Below are positions 11,636-21,760 of a DNA stretch of 64,000 nucleotides, one piece after another. A model generated the notes under the pieces. It saw only the letters and a list, made by a program, of their open reading frames with translations, was not told the DNA's origin and did no database searches. Within the stretch, counting starts at the first letter, position 1. Each line of letters starts with the position of its first letter. The translations under genes were made by a program, and so were the position numbers. Source of the DNA: Stereocaulon alpinum (lineage: Eukaryota; Ascomycota; Lecanoromycetes; Lecanorales; Stereocaulaceae); assembly GCA_018257865.1 (NCBI GenBank), contig JAEUBA010000061.1, positions 1-64,000 on the forward strand, written 5' to 3'.

Positions 11636-13217
11636 ATGTCTACTCTCGAAGATCTCGATGACATGGAGAGAGAAGGCAAGGAAGAGGAGAAGAAGAAGGA
11701 TGAAGGTGACAACGATGGCAAAAAGCCAGATCAGAACGGTGATGCCGAGATGAAGGATGCCGATGGCGATAAGAAAGAGGAAGAGGAAGAGAAAGAGGAG
11801 GACGTATTTGATCCAGAGATCTTACATTCAAGTACAAGAGACATCGTGACGAGGCGGCGGTTGCTGGAGAATGATATGAGGATAATGAAGAGCGAGTATC
11901 AACGCTTGACACATGAGCAAGCTGCGATGAAGGAGAAGATAAAGGATAATTTGGAGAAAATTGAGAATAATAGGTAGGTTCTCACCATCTACAAGTCGCC
12001 GAGGAATCTTTGAACTTGACGTGTAACTACAGACAACTTCCATACCTAGTCGGTAACGTCGTAGAGCTATTAGACCTTGACGTCGAGAAAGAAGCAGCAG
12101 AAGAAGGAGCCAATATCGATCTCGACGCAACACGCGTCGGCAAATCTGCAGTCATCAAAACCTCTACCCGCCAAACCATCTTCCTTCCTCTCATCGGTCT
12201 CGTCGACCATACCGCTCTCAAGCCCGGCGACCTTATTGGCGTCAACAAAGATTCATATCTAGTCCTCGACACATTACCAGCCGAATACGACAGCAGAGTC
12301 AAAGCCATGGAAGTGGACGAGAAGCCTACAGAGAAGTACACAGACGTGGGAGGCTTGGACAAGCAGATAGAGGAGCTTGTAGAAGCTGTAGTTTGGCCTA
12401 TGAAGGAGGCTGAGCGCTTCAAGAAGATTGGTATCAAGGCGCCAAAAGGTAGATATATTCGACCCATTGCCTTTGCCATGACCCAAATGCTAACGACTCT
12501 ACAACAGGAGCACTCATGTACGGCCCACCCGGCACCGGCAAGACCCTCCTCGCCCGAGCCTGCGCCGCCCAAACAGACGCCACCTTCCTCAAGCTTGCCG
12601 GCCCACAGCTAGTCCAAATGTTCATCGGTGACGGCGCCAAGCTCGTCCGAGACTGTTTCGCTCTCGCCAAAGAGAAAGCGCCCTCTATCATCTTCATAGA
12701 CGAACTTGATGCCGTTGGCACCAAGCGTTTTGACAGCGAGAAGAGCGGAGACAGAGAAGTTCAGCGAACAATGCTGGAACTTCTCAACCAACTCGACGGC
12801 TTCGCCTCCGACGACCGAGTCAAAGTCCTGGCGGCTACCAACCGCGTTGACGTCCTTGATCCCGCCTTGCTAAGATCAGGAAGACTAGATCGCAAGATCG
12901 AATTCCCATTACCGAATGAAGAAGCACGCGCACAGATCCTGAAGATCCATAGCAGGAAGATGACAGTAGATGACGCAGTCAATTGGCCCGAATTAGCAAG
13001 AAGTACGGATGAATTCGGAGGAGCGCAGTTGAAGGCTGTGTGTGTGGAGGCTGGTATGATTGCGTTGAGGAAGGGGATGGTGAAGATTGGACATGAGCAT
13101 TATGTGGATGCTATTGCGGAGGTGCAGGCGAAGAAGAAGGTAAGCGACATCCGTCGCACTCACATGGTGTTTTTCAGCTGACACAATTTATAGGATACGG
13201 TCAACTTCTACGCATAA
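11636..13217 (+). CDS. RPT5: 26S proteasome regulatory ATPase subunit Rpt5
   Basis: Join 11636-11973, 12033-12448, 12508-13139, 13194-13217 gives 469 residues with all phases closing. The start is the ATG in a strong context (gccaccATGtct). The product is one of the six AAA ATPases in the base of the 19S particle, which unfold substrates and open the 20S gate. Seen: an acidic low-complexity N-terminus (residues about 10-60), a coiled-coil segment (about 80-115), an OB region, Walker A GPPGTGKT (257-264), Walker B IIFIDE (312-317), and an SRH with ATNRVDVLDPALLRSGRLDRK. The last exon encodes only DTVNFYA, ending in the FYA (HbYX-type) tail typical of Rpt5, which docks into the alpha ring. The N-terminus is longer than in yeast (434 residues) because of the acidic insert. 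Exon 4 carries only seven codons, so a model without the last splice would lose the docking tail. Confidence 0.95.
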
Positions 13218-14387
13218 GGGCAGCATGGCCAATGCATCTGCAAGGAGGAAGGTAGAGAAAATAGAGATATTTGTCCATAGCATAGCGAGCGAAACGTGTA
13301 CAACATCAGGGAGAAGGGCAATCACACTGCTCGGAATCTAATACAAGTCCACTAGCATAGAAGCCGAAGGCCTCACGACTGCCCGATAGGACTGGGCCAG
13401 GCTTTGAGAGATATTCTTAATCTAGTGCTCTCACACTCTGAAGTTCACGGTCCACTCCGAAGTTTACATTTTCATCAAGCATGCACTGGAAAATACATGG
13501 GACAGCACAAATCTTTCTTTCATTTTAAAGCTCGTGACAAGTAGTCTGTCTGTCTGTTGGTCTGGCTGCCCCTCCCAATAAAACCCCCCCCTGCCCCCTA
13601 ATTTTGCCTTATTCTTCGAACCATAGACTTTTCCCACCACCCAAGAAGCCCTAAGTACAATTTTGGTAGCCACAATATGCCAAGTAGCCGAGAAAAAGAG
13701 AGGGTATCATGTTGTAAGCCTGAGCTCACTCCGGCGCTAACGAATGCTCATGCCGTAGAAGAATAAAGGTTTTGATCCGATGTAAAGCCCATGTTTTGCC
13801 TGTTACCCATCGTCGTGAAGCGAGCTGTAAAATCCAGCGAGTGTAGCCAATGCATGCGAGTAAAGTCATGGAGTAATCTTCATTTGAGAATCCTGCTCGT
13901 CGGAAAAAAAGGGAAGAAAGCCAACCGCCAAGAACACGCCGTGTAGTCTGTGTAAAAATCCCGGAATGTGTTAACGCCGAAAGAAATCTATTAAAGCGCC
14001 GGCTAGAACGTGAAAATAATCGTGATCCTGCGAAGGGAACTCCGAGTGATATGAACAAGAATATGAGGCCGTTAAAGAGTTCCCTGAAGAAGGAACGTGG
14101 AACCGTTTTTCTTTTGGTGTATTGAAATTATGTGTTCTAAATTGATCAAGCCAGCGAGCGAGCTGGAAGCCATCTCTTCTGCGGAGTATTTCGGGTCCTC
14201 CGCCACGTTAAAGAGGATGCGCCGGTTGGCGTCCGCGAAGATGACAGGTACGATCGAGAAACAAAGATGTATGAATCGATAACTCTAATGGCGCCAGTAA
14301 GAGGTCGAAGACAGTCAAGAAGCGAATGATTTCCACCCGTGTTGATGGAGTTTTGTGAGTGGCCCGTGATGGCGCTGTAAGACAATG
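13218..14387. other. Intergenic, convergent 3' ends
   Basis: This lies between the convergent RPT5 and cyclin genes. It has C- and T-runs around 13560-13610 but no supported gene. The minus-strand 110-codon frame at 13726-14058 has no recognisable domain and is probably chance. The stretch presumably holds the two 3' UTRs. Confidence 0.5.
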
Positions 14388-15839
14388 CTAGCCGGCGACG
14401 GACTGAGCTCCATAGCCCGCCATAAGATAACGATCATGATATGGCATACAGTAAGCGCAGCCGCAAGTGCTGCCGTGGCCGTAAGTAGGATACTGCTGGC
14501 TGTATGGTGTAGCAAACCCAGATTGTGGAGCGTTGGAACCTAGCACTTGTAGTGGAGGAGGCATCTTCATAGCTGGGTACACTTGCTGCGGCGCCTGGCC
14601 AAATGCGAACCCGCTGTGGGAACCATACCACTCAGGAGTGTTAGGTCCGGTCTCGGGCGCCGATGGAGGCGAATGCTCCGAGCGAGCGCTTGCTTCTTGC
14701 CATGGATCATAGCGAGGCGTGGTCCATTGCGAGTTCGAACGGCTCTTGAAAGCAGTATCCATGGAGGCTCCAGTGTACAGAGGCATCAGGCGATTGGTTG
14801 GCGATAAACGTTGGTGTACAGATCGTTGTCTCTGCACATTAGCACTGGTGAGATGGGTCTGTTTGAGCGACTGCACTAGGGACTGATCACGTATACTGGC
14901 TTGAGATGCCTTCCATTGCCTTTGCCAGCGTTGGAATCCTTCTGGATCCTTGAGATCGATGTGCATGTTCCAGTCGATGGCCACAAGCCATTCAACCTCG
15001 AGGGTATTGATTTCGCCGACAGGAATGTTGCTGACCTCTGACCAAGACCGATTTTGGAAAGTGTTGTCGTCTAGGAATTTAGAGCCAAGCAGGAGTGCAA
15101 TTGTGAGCATGCGGTAAACTTGGCCTGTGCCATAATTGAAGATTCCTCTGGCTGATAGTAGAGTCATCCGCTGGGCAAGGTAGTAGAGTCCAAGCAGGAT
15201 AGTAGAGCTAGGCAAACGAGTCGAGGACAGGACCTGAGAAACATATTTGCGAAACTCCGGATGCACAGACGCCTTCGAGTTGACGACACTTCGAGTCATA
15301 TCAATATCTGCAAGACAGATTTTGGAAGCATAGATGTCATACATTCCCTGTGCCGTCTGAGACACGAAGTCGACCATTTCTTCCATCTCGTAATCCAGGT
15401 GGGCCGCAACGCCACCCATAGGCTTCTCTTCCTTAGGCTGGGTCACAGTGGGAGCACGCTTTTGTCGCACTTGCTGTTGGTAGTCGTCCAAAGAACGATC
15501 TGGAATTCTTATTGGAGGCAGTAGGGGAGCGCTTGCCATGCCGTACGGATCTGCAGAGCTTTGGGATGATGAAGGATGACTTATGGGTGCGTGGCGAGCA
15601 TTGTCTTGATTGTAAGCAGGTCGTTGAGGCGGACCAAGGTTGTACTGCGAGTACTGCGGCAAGAAATCGCGTCCTTCCGGTCTTCCATTCTCATAAGTGG
15701 ATGTCTGAGTATTGTGGCCTCCCAAACGTAGGGCAGGAAGCTGGCTGAACCCACGATCACTACTAGTAAAGGAGTCATAGTAGTCGGGAGGCGTCAATGG
15801 CATCTGTGAAGGGAGAGTACTGGAGTAGAAGGAAGGCAT
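14388..15839 (-). CDS. Pho80/CLG1-Pas1-like cyclin
   Basis: An intronless 483-residue protein. The central cyclin box (about residues 145-300) reads EEMVDFVSQTAQGMYDIYAS..., FRKYVSQVLSSTRLPSSTILLGLYYLAQRM, then FLDDNTFQNRSWSEVSNIPVGEINTLEVEWL. The last stretch carries the helix pattern (F-DDNT-N-W--V--I---E-N-LE-E-L) of PCL/Pho80-type cyclins that bind Pho85/Cdk5-like kinases. Both flanks are low-complexity (Q, S, P rich) and likely disordered, as in yeast Clg1 and fission yeast Pas1. The C-terminus has a small Cys-rich patch (TCGCAYC). The start is the first in-frame ATG after a stop-containing leader. The role is probably G1 or nutrient-linked cell-cycle control through a Pho85-like CDK. 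The subfamily is inferred, while the cyclin fold is clear. Confidence 0.85.
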   Translation of the reverse strand: MPSFYSSTLPSQMPLTPPDYYDSFTSSDRGFSQLPALRLGGHNTQTSTYENGRPEGRDFLPQYSQYNLGPPQRPAYNQDNARHAPISHPSSSQSSADPYGMASAPLLPPIRIPDRSLDDYQQQVRQKRAPTVTQPKEEKPMGGVAAHLDYEMEEMVDFVSQTAQGMYDIYASKICLADIDMTRSVVNSKASVHPEFRKYVSQVLSSTRLPSSTILLGLYYLAQRMTLLSARGIFNYGTGQVYRMLTIALLLGSKFLDDNTFQNRSWSEVSNIPVGEINTLEVEWLVAIDWNMHIDLKDPEGFQRWQRQWKASQASIRDQSLVQSLKQTHLTSANVQRQRSVHQRLSPTNRLMPLYTGASMDTAFKSRSNSQWTTPRYDPWQEASARSEHSPPSAPETGPNTPEWYGSHSGFAFGQAPQQVYPAMKMPPPLQVLGSNAPQSGFATPYSQQYPTYGHGSTCGCAYCMPYHDRYLMAGYGAQSVAG

Positions 15840-17109
15840 CGTGGGATGACGGACGGAAAGCGAAGCCGCGAGCAGGGTTGTGAAGGTGTGAGTATCGGCG
15901 AGCGTGTGCCTACGACTCCGATCCTGCTTACCTCCGCTTGGCCAAGCCTGCCGCCCAGCAGATGCTCGGCGCGGCGTGGTAAGAACGTGGCTCTAGACTC
16001 CAAGCCGATTGTCTGATACCATGGGCTGTTTGTGTTTTCGAGGATTCAGGAGGTGGGGGCTGGTGGTCGTTGTTGATGATCGTGTTGTAAGAAGGGTCGT
16101 TACGCTGAAAGTACAGGATCGCTAATACTGGAAGATGTTGTAAAAAGGATATGAAAGGTGGCTTGCTGCGTGCTTGGCGACGCGGACACGTGAAGTAATG
16201 TCGATTTGTTATTCGCAGGTTGGTGTTGATGGTGACCAAGGAGCTACAAGTTAATGTGTCGATGGCTGAGAAGGTGGTGAGATGTGGTATGGAGAAGGGT
16301 ATCGTGAAGATCCTATGCTTTCAAAGCCATGGGCGCGTGGTCGTTTGAGGAAAGAAGCCGCGCGATGGTGTGAGGCAGAGGATATCAAGACGGCCAGATG
16401 TAGAGGGTATAACACCTGCTGAAACCCGACAATTCTTTGATGCTTCAGGTTGTCGATGACCCTCTGGGAATAAATCCGACGATGCTGGACGTCGTCTGAT
16501 CTCTTCACCCTTCCAAGAATGAGTACCAAATCCAACGCCCGAGACTGCAATGAAGAGGTTCAGTAGATTGCAGAGTCGTGTATTATGGAGGACAGGAGAA
16601 AGATTTATTGCCGTGGTGCTCGGTTGTTTTGGGTTGGCCGGAGCTGATTCGAGCTTTTTAAATGAGTGCAATTAGGCAGGACCCTCCATGGGTGGATGTC
16701 GGTGTACCCACTTTGGGATTTGTTGGGGGAGATTTGGCGATTGAATATGAAGGGGAAGGAGAGGAGAGGGCAGTTAGTAAGAGAAGATGATGATGTGGTA
16801 TGTTAAGGGAGGTGAGGGAAGAAGGAAAAAGGAAAATGGAAAAGGGAAAAAGATGACGCTTTGGTTTGTGGTAACTTACTAGTAGTAGTGCATGGAGAAA
16901 TGTCTCGAGGGGGAAAGTCGGCGGTCGGCTTTGCGGAGAGGCGGCTTTACAGTACCTAACTTACCTAGCCCCTAAGCATTTCCACGGGAATAAAAGTGCG
17001 CATTTAGCCATTCATTATTAATTATGATCATCATTAACTAATAATCTGTGTCGCGGAGAAACTATCGCCGACATTTTTACGCTATCACCCTTGCTCACTG
17101 TCGGGCTTA
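15840..17109. promoter_or_regulatory. Cyclin upstream region / long leader
   Basis: About 1.27 kb upstream of the CLG1-like gene. Several short minus-strand frames (for example 15928-16239 and 16251-16550) lie within it and could act as upstream ORFs if the leader is long, but none looks like a real protein. Purine-rich runs occur at 16740-16850. Around 16930-17060 the sequence becomes ordinary intergenic DNA before the foldback element. Confidence 0.4.
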
Positions 17110-17607
17110 CAGCTCGGCGAGGGTAGAGAAAAGCTCAGCGTGGGTAGAAAGTTCAACCGAGGTAGAAAAAAAAAAGTTCTACCCGGAATAAGCCGGGTGC
17201 ATATGCTGAGCATCACTTATTTCAGCATATGGTTACGCATATGCTGAGTATACCCCAACTATAATACTATCAGAAAGTCGAATGGGCGAGTCAGCTCTTA
17301 TGTATGTTACGTATATGCCGAGCGTATACCCTAGCTATTATACCTTAAATTTAATCAGTGGTCTAATTACTGTACTCTATACTTACCCAATCGACTTTCT
17401 AACAGTATTATAGTTAAGGTATATGCTCAGCATATACGTAATATATGTAAGAGCTGACTCGCCCATTCGACTTTCTAATAGTATTATGGTTGGGGTATGC
17501 TCAGCATATGCGTAATATGTAAAACCTTAAATCTCTACCCACACCGAGGTGTTGCCGAAGCTAGTCGTTCTACCCACGCCGAGCTTTTCTCTACCCTCGC
17601 CGAGCTG
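17110..17607. mobile_element. Foldback MITE-like element, 498 bp
   Basis: The ends are inverted repeats of about 40 bp: 17110 begins cagctcggcgagggtagaga and the right end at 17607 is its complement (tctctaccctcgccgagctg). Inside are a second pair of long inverted arms (about 17232-17345 and 17400-17516) with few mismatches. They contain repeated palindromic words of the type catatgctgagcatat. No coding capacity exists. No convincing target-site duplication is visible. It sits 1.27 kb upstream of the CLG1-like cyclin start and 92 bp from the 3' end of the cyclin K gene. Some C/T differences between arms suggest light RIP or age. The superfamily is unknown. Confidence 0.8.
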
Positions 17608-17698
17608 GGACCCGCTCACGGTCTGGGGTATCTCAGAAAAACAACCCAAATAAGCAAATCCTCATAACTCCCAAGAATGTTACCTAAGACTATCGAAG

Positions 17699-19018
17699 TC
17701 AAGCTTCCACTTCGCCCTCCTCCACATCATCCTCCACATCATCCTCCAACTTGGGACTAACAAGACCTCCTCCGTCCGTCAAACCTTCCGCTGGCACCGC
17801 CGTACCGTTCTGCTCAGCTGCCACCCGTACCTGGTCCGATGGTAGAGCATCTAGAGTATCAACCACTTGCTCAGATTGTATGAGAACACCATTAGCCTCA
17901 GCAGCATCACTGCCGAGCCTCTGCCTCTTCCTAGGACTCTCCTCCCCATTCGCCTCATGATCAGTGCCATTCGTTGACAATTCCTGCCCCATTCTCGCTC
18001 CATCTACATGCCCTCTCTTCGAGCCCCTCCCCTCTGTCACTTGGCTACCAGTGGGAGAGATCATTAGGCCATTTGCTGTAGCAGGACTTCGACCGTCTTC
18101 TTTCAGAGGCCCAGTAGCTCTCGTCTTGTCGTCCGAATCATCTGCTGTCTCGGATGAGTGCTCGTACATACCACTCTCCCCGCCCGCTTTGGAAGGCACA
18201 CCTTCGTAGATATCTGCCATGTAATTGCACGCTCTCCTTATATCGCTGATCTTCACCCCGATCACTTCCCACCAAGGCCTTCCGTGCTCGTCGTCTGGGA
18301 AAGAGACATTGCAGTGTTTTGCTGACATGTAGAGTGCGCTTGTAGCGATTGTTCGGCTGGGGAAGAGTAGGCATAGCGTGGTTAGGCAGCTGTCGTTTAC
18401 AAAAGCCCATGCAGCGTTTCGCAGCCGCTTGTTGTGTTCTTCTCCGAAGAATAGTAGGAGGTCGAAGAGGGTTTTGTAAGGCGGTTCCAGGCTCAAGTCG
18501 AAGCAGATGGCTTCGAGCATCACATCTTCGTTGTAAAGTATCACGTCTCTCCACCGCCAGTACTCTTTGTCTTGCTCATCAACCACCTTCTGCGGGTCTT
18601 TCTGCGCAACTCTTACACATGCGATCACCAATTCTTTCATCTTGCGACAATTCTCCTCAACCTTAGTAGCCAAGAATAGACTTGTAGCCCCAACTTCATA
18701 GTGGTGAAAGCCCGACCTGCCGGGCGTCCCTTGCATTGGATGGCGCATGTAGAATCGGTGAAGAAATACAGAAGCGGTTGCGAGGGTTATCTGAGGCAGC
18801 TTGAGCATTATGCCGACTTGGAGGATGAAGTTCACGCCTTTGCTGCGGTATTCGCGCTCCTTCTCTGGCGGGAGGCCATCGAGTATCGAGGGCGTCCGCT
18901 TCAGTTCGTCTTCCGTGAAGAGCCAGTGGGTTTCGGCAATCTGGAGGAGCTCGCTGGGGAGGGTAGGAGGCTGGCGCGTAGCAGCATGTGCTGCTATTAT
19001 GTCTGTTGGAGCGGGCAT
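17699..19018 (-). CDS. Cyclin K/T-type transcriptional cyclin (Pch1-like)
   Basis: An intronless 439-residue protein. The first cyclin box (about residues 30-160) starts WLFTEDELKRTPSILDGLPPEKE, then GVNFILQVGIMLKLPQITLATASVFLHRFYMRH. The second covers about 165-270, with EAICFDLSLEPPYK and CLLFPSRTIATSALYMSAKHC. The opening FT-DEL--TPS--DG motif is that of cyclin K/T, the partner of Cdk9 or Cdk12/Bur1-type kinases that phosphorylate the RNA polymerase II C-terminal domain. The C-terminal 150 residues are acidic and disordered, with a basic RKRQR patch that could be a nuclear signal, and they end in Asp/Glu runs. It could also be the Ctk2/Bur2 type, though the motif favours Pch1/cyclin K. It is head-to-head with the deaminase gene. 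Confidence 0.85.
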   Translation of the reverse strand: MPAPTDIIAAHAATRQPPTLPSELLQIAETHWLFTEDELKRTPSILDGLPPEKEREYRSKGVNFILQVGIMLKLPQITLATASVFLHRFYMRHPMQGTPGRSGFHHYEVGATSLFLATKVEENCRKMKELVIACVRVAQKDPQKVVDEQDKEYWRWRDVILYNEDVMLEAICFDLSLEPPYKTLFDLLLFFGEEHNKRLRNAAWAFVNDSCLTTLCLLFPSRTIATSALYMSAKHCNVSFPDDEHGRPWWEVIGVKISDIRRACNYMADIYEGVPSKAGGESGMYEHSSETADDSDDKTRATGPLKEDGRSPATANGLMISPTGSQVTEGRGSKRGHVDGARMGQELSTNGTDHEANGEESPRKRQRLGSDAAEANGVLIQSEQVVDTLDALPSDQVRVAAEQNGTAVPAEGLTDGGGLVSPKLEDDVEDDVEEGEVEA

Positions 19019-19395
19019 GATGATAGCGATGTGGCGGCAGGCGTGTTGGGACGAGATAGTCAGAAGGTGGAGATGTGTATTGGCAACAGCCTAACAACTC
19101 ATATTGGAGGCGTAATTGCACCATGAAAGACAATAGAGTTGAATTTTGAATTGTCGAAGTGATCGCTGCTCAGGGTAAAGTTACAATACGCACTGACTAG
19201 CCGTATTGCCAGTAACACCATGTGAATCACTTCTAGAGAATAGGAGCCGTCCCTTCCCCACCCACAATCAGAATAAGTCATCGTACCAACACTCGAAACT
19301 AAAATTTGTCTTCGCTCCTGACAAGTTTTCTTTCAACCGAAATCTCTCTGTCCACTCGAACCAAATTCCATACCAACAGAACAACCAATATCGAA
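19019..19395. promoter_or_regulatory. Shared promoter, cyclin K / deaminase
   Basis: A 377-bp gap separates two divergent start codons. It must contain both promoters and both leaders. A pyrimidine-rich leader with many TC and CAA words lies in front of the plus-strand ATG at 19396. No named element stands out. Confidence 0.55.
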
Positions 19396-20992
19396 ATGTC
19401 TCCGCGTACTGATTCTTACTTGTCTCTCTGTTTGGAGCAAGCCTCTAAGTCGACCCTTCACTATCGCCATGGTTGTATCATAGTGCGTGGTGGCAAAGTA
19501 ATCGGCCAGGGTTTCAACGACTATCGCCCCGGTTTCAATGGCGGCGGCATTCTGAAGACTGGCAAACTTGCAGCTGATGCCTCGAGCAGCCCGGCGATCT
19601 TGGCCCTCAAGCAGAGGAGAAATTCCAAGTCCAAGTCCAAGTCCAAGTCCAAGTCCAAGCAGTTCAGTCCGGGCGAATTTTCTCTTATGTTGAAAGGAGA
19701 AACTATGGAGCACAGTGACCTTGGTGGTGGAGGCTGTTTGGCGAATACTCCCCTTTCCATGCATAGTGAGATGATGGCTATACAGTCTGCGCTCTCTCTA
19801 TCTTCTAACACGGCTTCTTACGGCTCTGCTCGCAGTTCAAAGTTGATGCAAAAATCTGGGTTATGTAAATTACCCGGTCGAGGGAAACGACAGCTACAAC
19901 TACAAAACCTCAAAGACTATGTCGACACCGTCTGCGGTGAGATCATCGCCGCTAAGATCCAGGCCGCAAAGCAGGCCACCAGCATGCAACGCGGCGGCGA
20001 GGCTCAGGTTCAAGGGTCGCAATTTGAAGCGTATGCATCTCAATGCCGTCAAGGAGCAGAATCAGGACTGCAACAACAAGGAGGGGAACAACATGGAGAA
20101 CGAAAACACGCAGCATCCCAAAGTGAACAGAACTATATTAGACTGCAAGAAGTATCAGAGGATTCATCATCATCAGTATCAGCATCATCATCGGGTCCAC
20201 CACCTCGACACCCAAGAAACTACACAACAAGAACAGCAGCCATTTAAGAGGAATGAATGCCTTGATAAGGACGATAACCATGCCACCGTAGACCGAACAC
20301 AACACCGACGACTGGATCCCGTACCGCAGAGTACTGCCAAGCACAGGGCACTAAGATACAAGGTACCTAAGTTTTGTTTCCGGTATATACCATTGGCTAA
20401 TCAAACGACGTCGTAGTCACCGAGCATTCCTGAGCCTGCTAGGAGTCATCTCAAGTCGTCACCGACCCTTCTGCTGCCCCAAGGCCTTACGGCAGCCAGC
20501 TCACAGAAATTGAGGGAGCGCACTAAAGATTCACGTTTGAGGGGCTCTGATCTTTATGTAGCTCGACTTTGTTGGAAAGAGACTAGTGATGATCAACTTT
20601 TGCATGGAGATGAACCCCCCAAGCCGAATGGATCACTGGAGCCTGTAGATGACACCGACACTTCATCATCATCATCAATGCCAGAGTCACTCCATGACGA
20701 GCTGCGATTCTGCAACCCTGTAGTAGAAAAGGAAGTTCATCAAGGTCAGCAGCCTCCGCCAAAGAAGCCGATGGCGACTCAGTCCCGGCCTTGCTACCGT
20801 TGCATTTCTTACATGCATTCCGCCGGTATCAAACGAGTATTTTGGACAAACTCGAAAGGCGGGTGGGAGGGGGCAAAAGTTCAGGAGTTGGTGGATTCAT
20901 TAGACTCATCTGGGGATGGAGCGTCTGGGGTTAAGACATTTTTCGTGACGAAACATGAAGTGCTAATATTGAGGCGGATGATAGGTCCATAA
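19396..20992 (+). CDS. CMP/dCMP-type zinc deaminase family protein
   Basis: The ATG at 19396 opens a frame beginning MSPRTDSYLSLCLEQA. Two halves of the deaminase zinc site are visible: HSE (in SMHSEMMAIQSAL, about 19760-19795) for the His ligand and catalytic Glu, and PCYRC (about 20791-20805) for the two Cys ligands. A typical C-terminal KRVFWT...FVTKHEVLILRR follows. The fold is therefore that of the cytidine/deoxycytidylate deaminase superfamily, with a long insert between the halves. Substrate unknown. A TAG at 20414-20416 is removed by a good 54-nt intron (20363-20416, GTACCT...TAG with a gctaatc branch word). A frame change is still needed upstream of that. An intron at 20152-20236 (85 nt) would provide it, but its signals are weak, so the middle of the model is uncertain. 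A six-base repeat (aagtcc, five copies, 19627-19656) encodes a Lys-Ser run. Confidence 0.75.
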
Positions 20993-21760
20993 CAAGATTC
21001 AACGCTTGGTAGTTTTTTGCGATCAATGTGTACACAACATTCAATCCAAGAAATCTTGCACCATCGTCTGGCTTTTCGTCCGCTGGTAACTAATCCCAGG
21101 CGCAAGGCATGCTCTCAAACTTGGCATGTCCTTGAGGACGTAACCCTGACATGTGGCAGCGGCAGATCGGTTAGTAAGGAGCAGTTTCCGAACGATCTCT
21201 TCTAGCCTTGCTGATCTCCTGCTCTGGGCCATGCAAATGATGGAGGACAGGGAGGTCAAGTGCAATTCAGGACATCTGCGGTGACAATCCAAGCTTGTCA
21301 GGATCGACAGGATCGACGGCGCTGTCAACCTTAGCGCTCCCGCGTGTGGCGGTGCACATGTGGCGCAGGCAACGGAAACGAAAATCAGCAACTCGACTTG
21401 TGCCGCTTCCATCAAACGTGCCCCACTCGCTCGTTATTGCCTTTCCTTCTGTCTTGTATATATCTTGCCCTATGATTGACTTTTATATATGTCACATTAC
21501 ACCTTGAAGATTTCGTGTTTACGTGGAAGCGCTCCTATGTATTTTCAGCCACTTGAAGCTAACAGCAATGGACTCGAGAATGAAGGACTGCCTCGAACCT
21601 GGCGAAACTCCGAGCAAGTCCGTCAAGTCCTAGTGCAATTGAAACGTTCTTTGACTGATAGTGCGACAGGCTCGGCCAGATATGGGACCCTACCATCGGG
21701 GCCTTCAGAGCACAACGATTGCCGCTCGCCCTATCGAAAAGCTCCGTTCCAGCTAACACC
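20993..21760. other. Intergenic, deaminase 3' end and F-box promoter
   Basis: This lies between two plus-strand genes and contains the 3' UTR of the deaminase and the leader of the F-box gene. Short frames in all phases have no recognisable content. A short gatcgacag tandem occurs at 21302-21319. Confidence 0.45.

Noticed and set aside
13726..14058. 110-codon minus-strand frame between RPT5 and the cyclin
   Set aside because: It lies in what should be 3' UTR of both genes, with arginine/serine-rich random content and no domain.
19396..20992. Idea that the deaminase gene drives the C-to-T mutation seen in the repeats
   Set aside because: The zinc motif only places it in the broad CMP/dCMP deaminase superfamily, probably nucleotide metabolism. 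RIP in fungi is tied to DNA methyltransferase-like proteins. Proximity within the window is not evidence.
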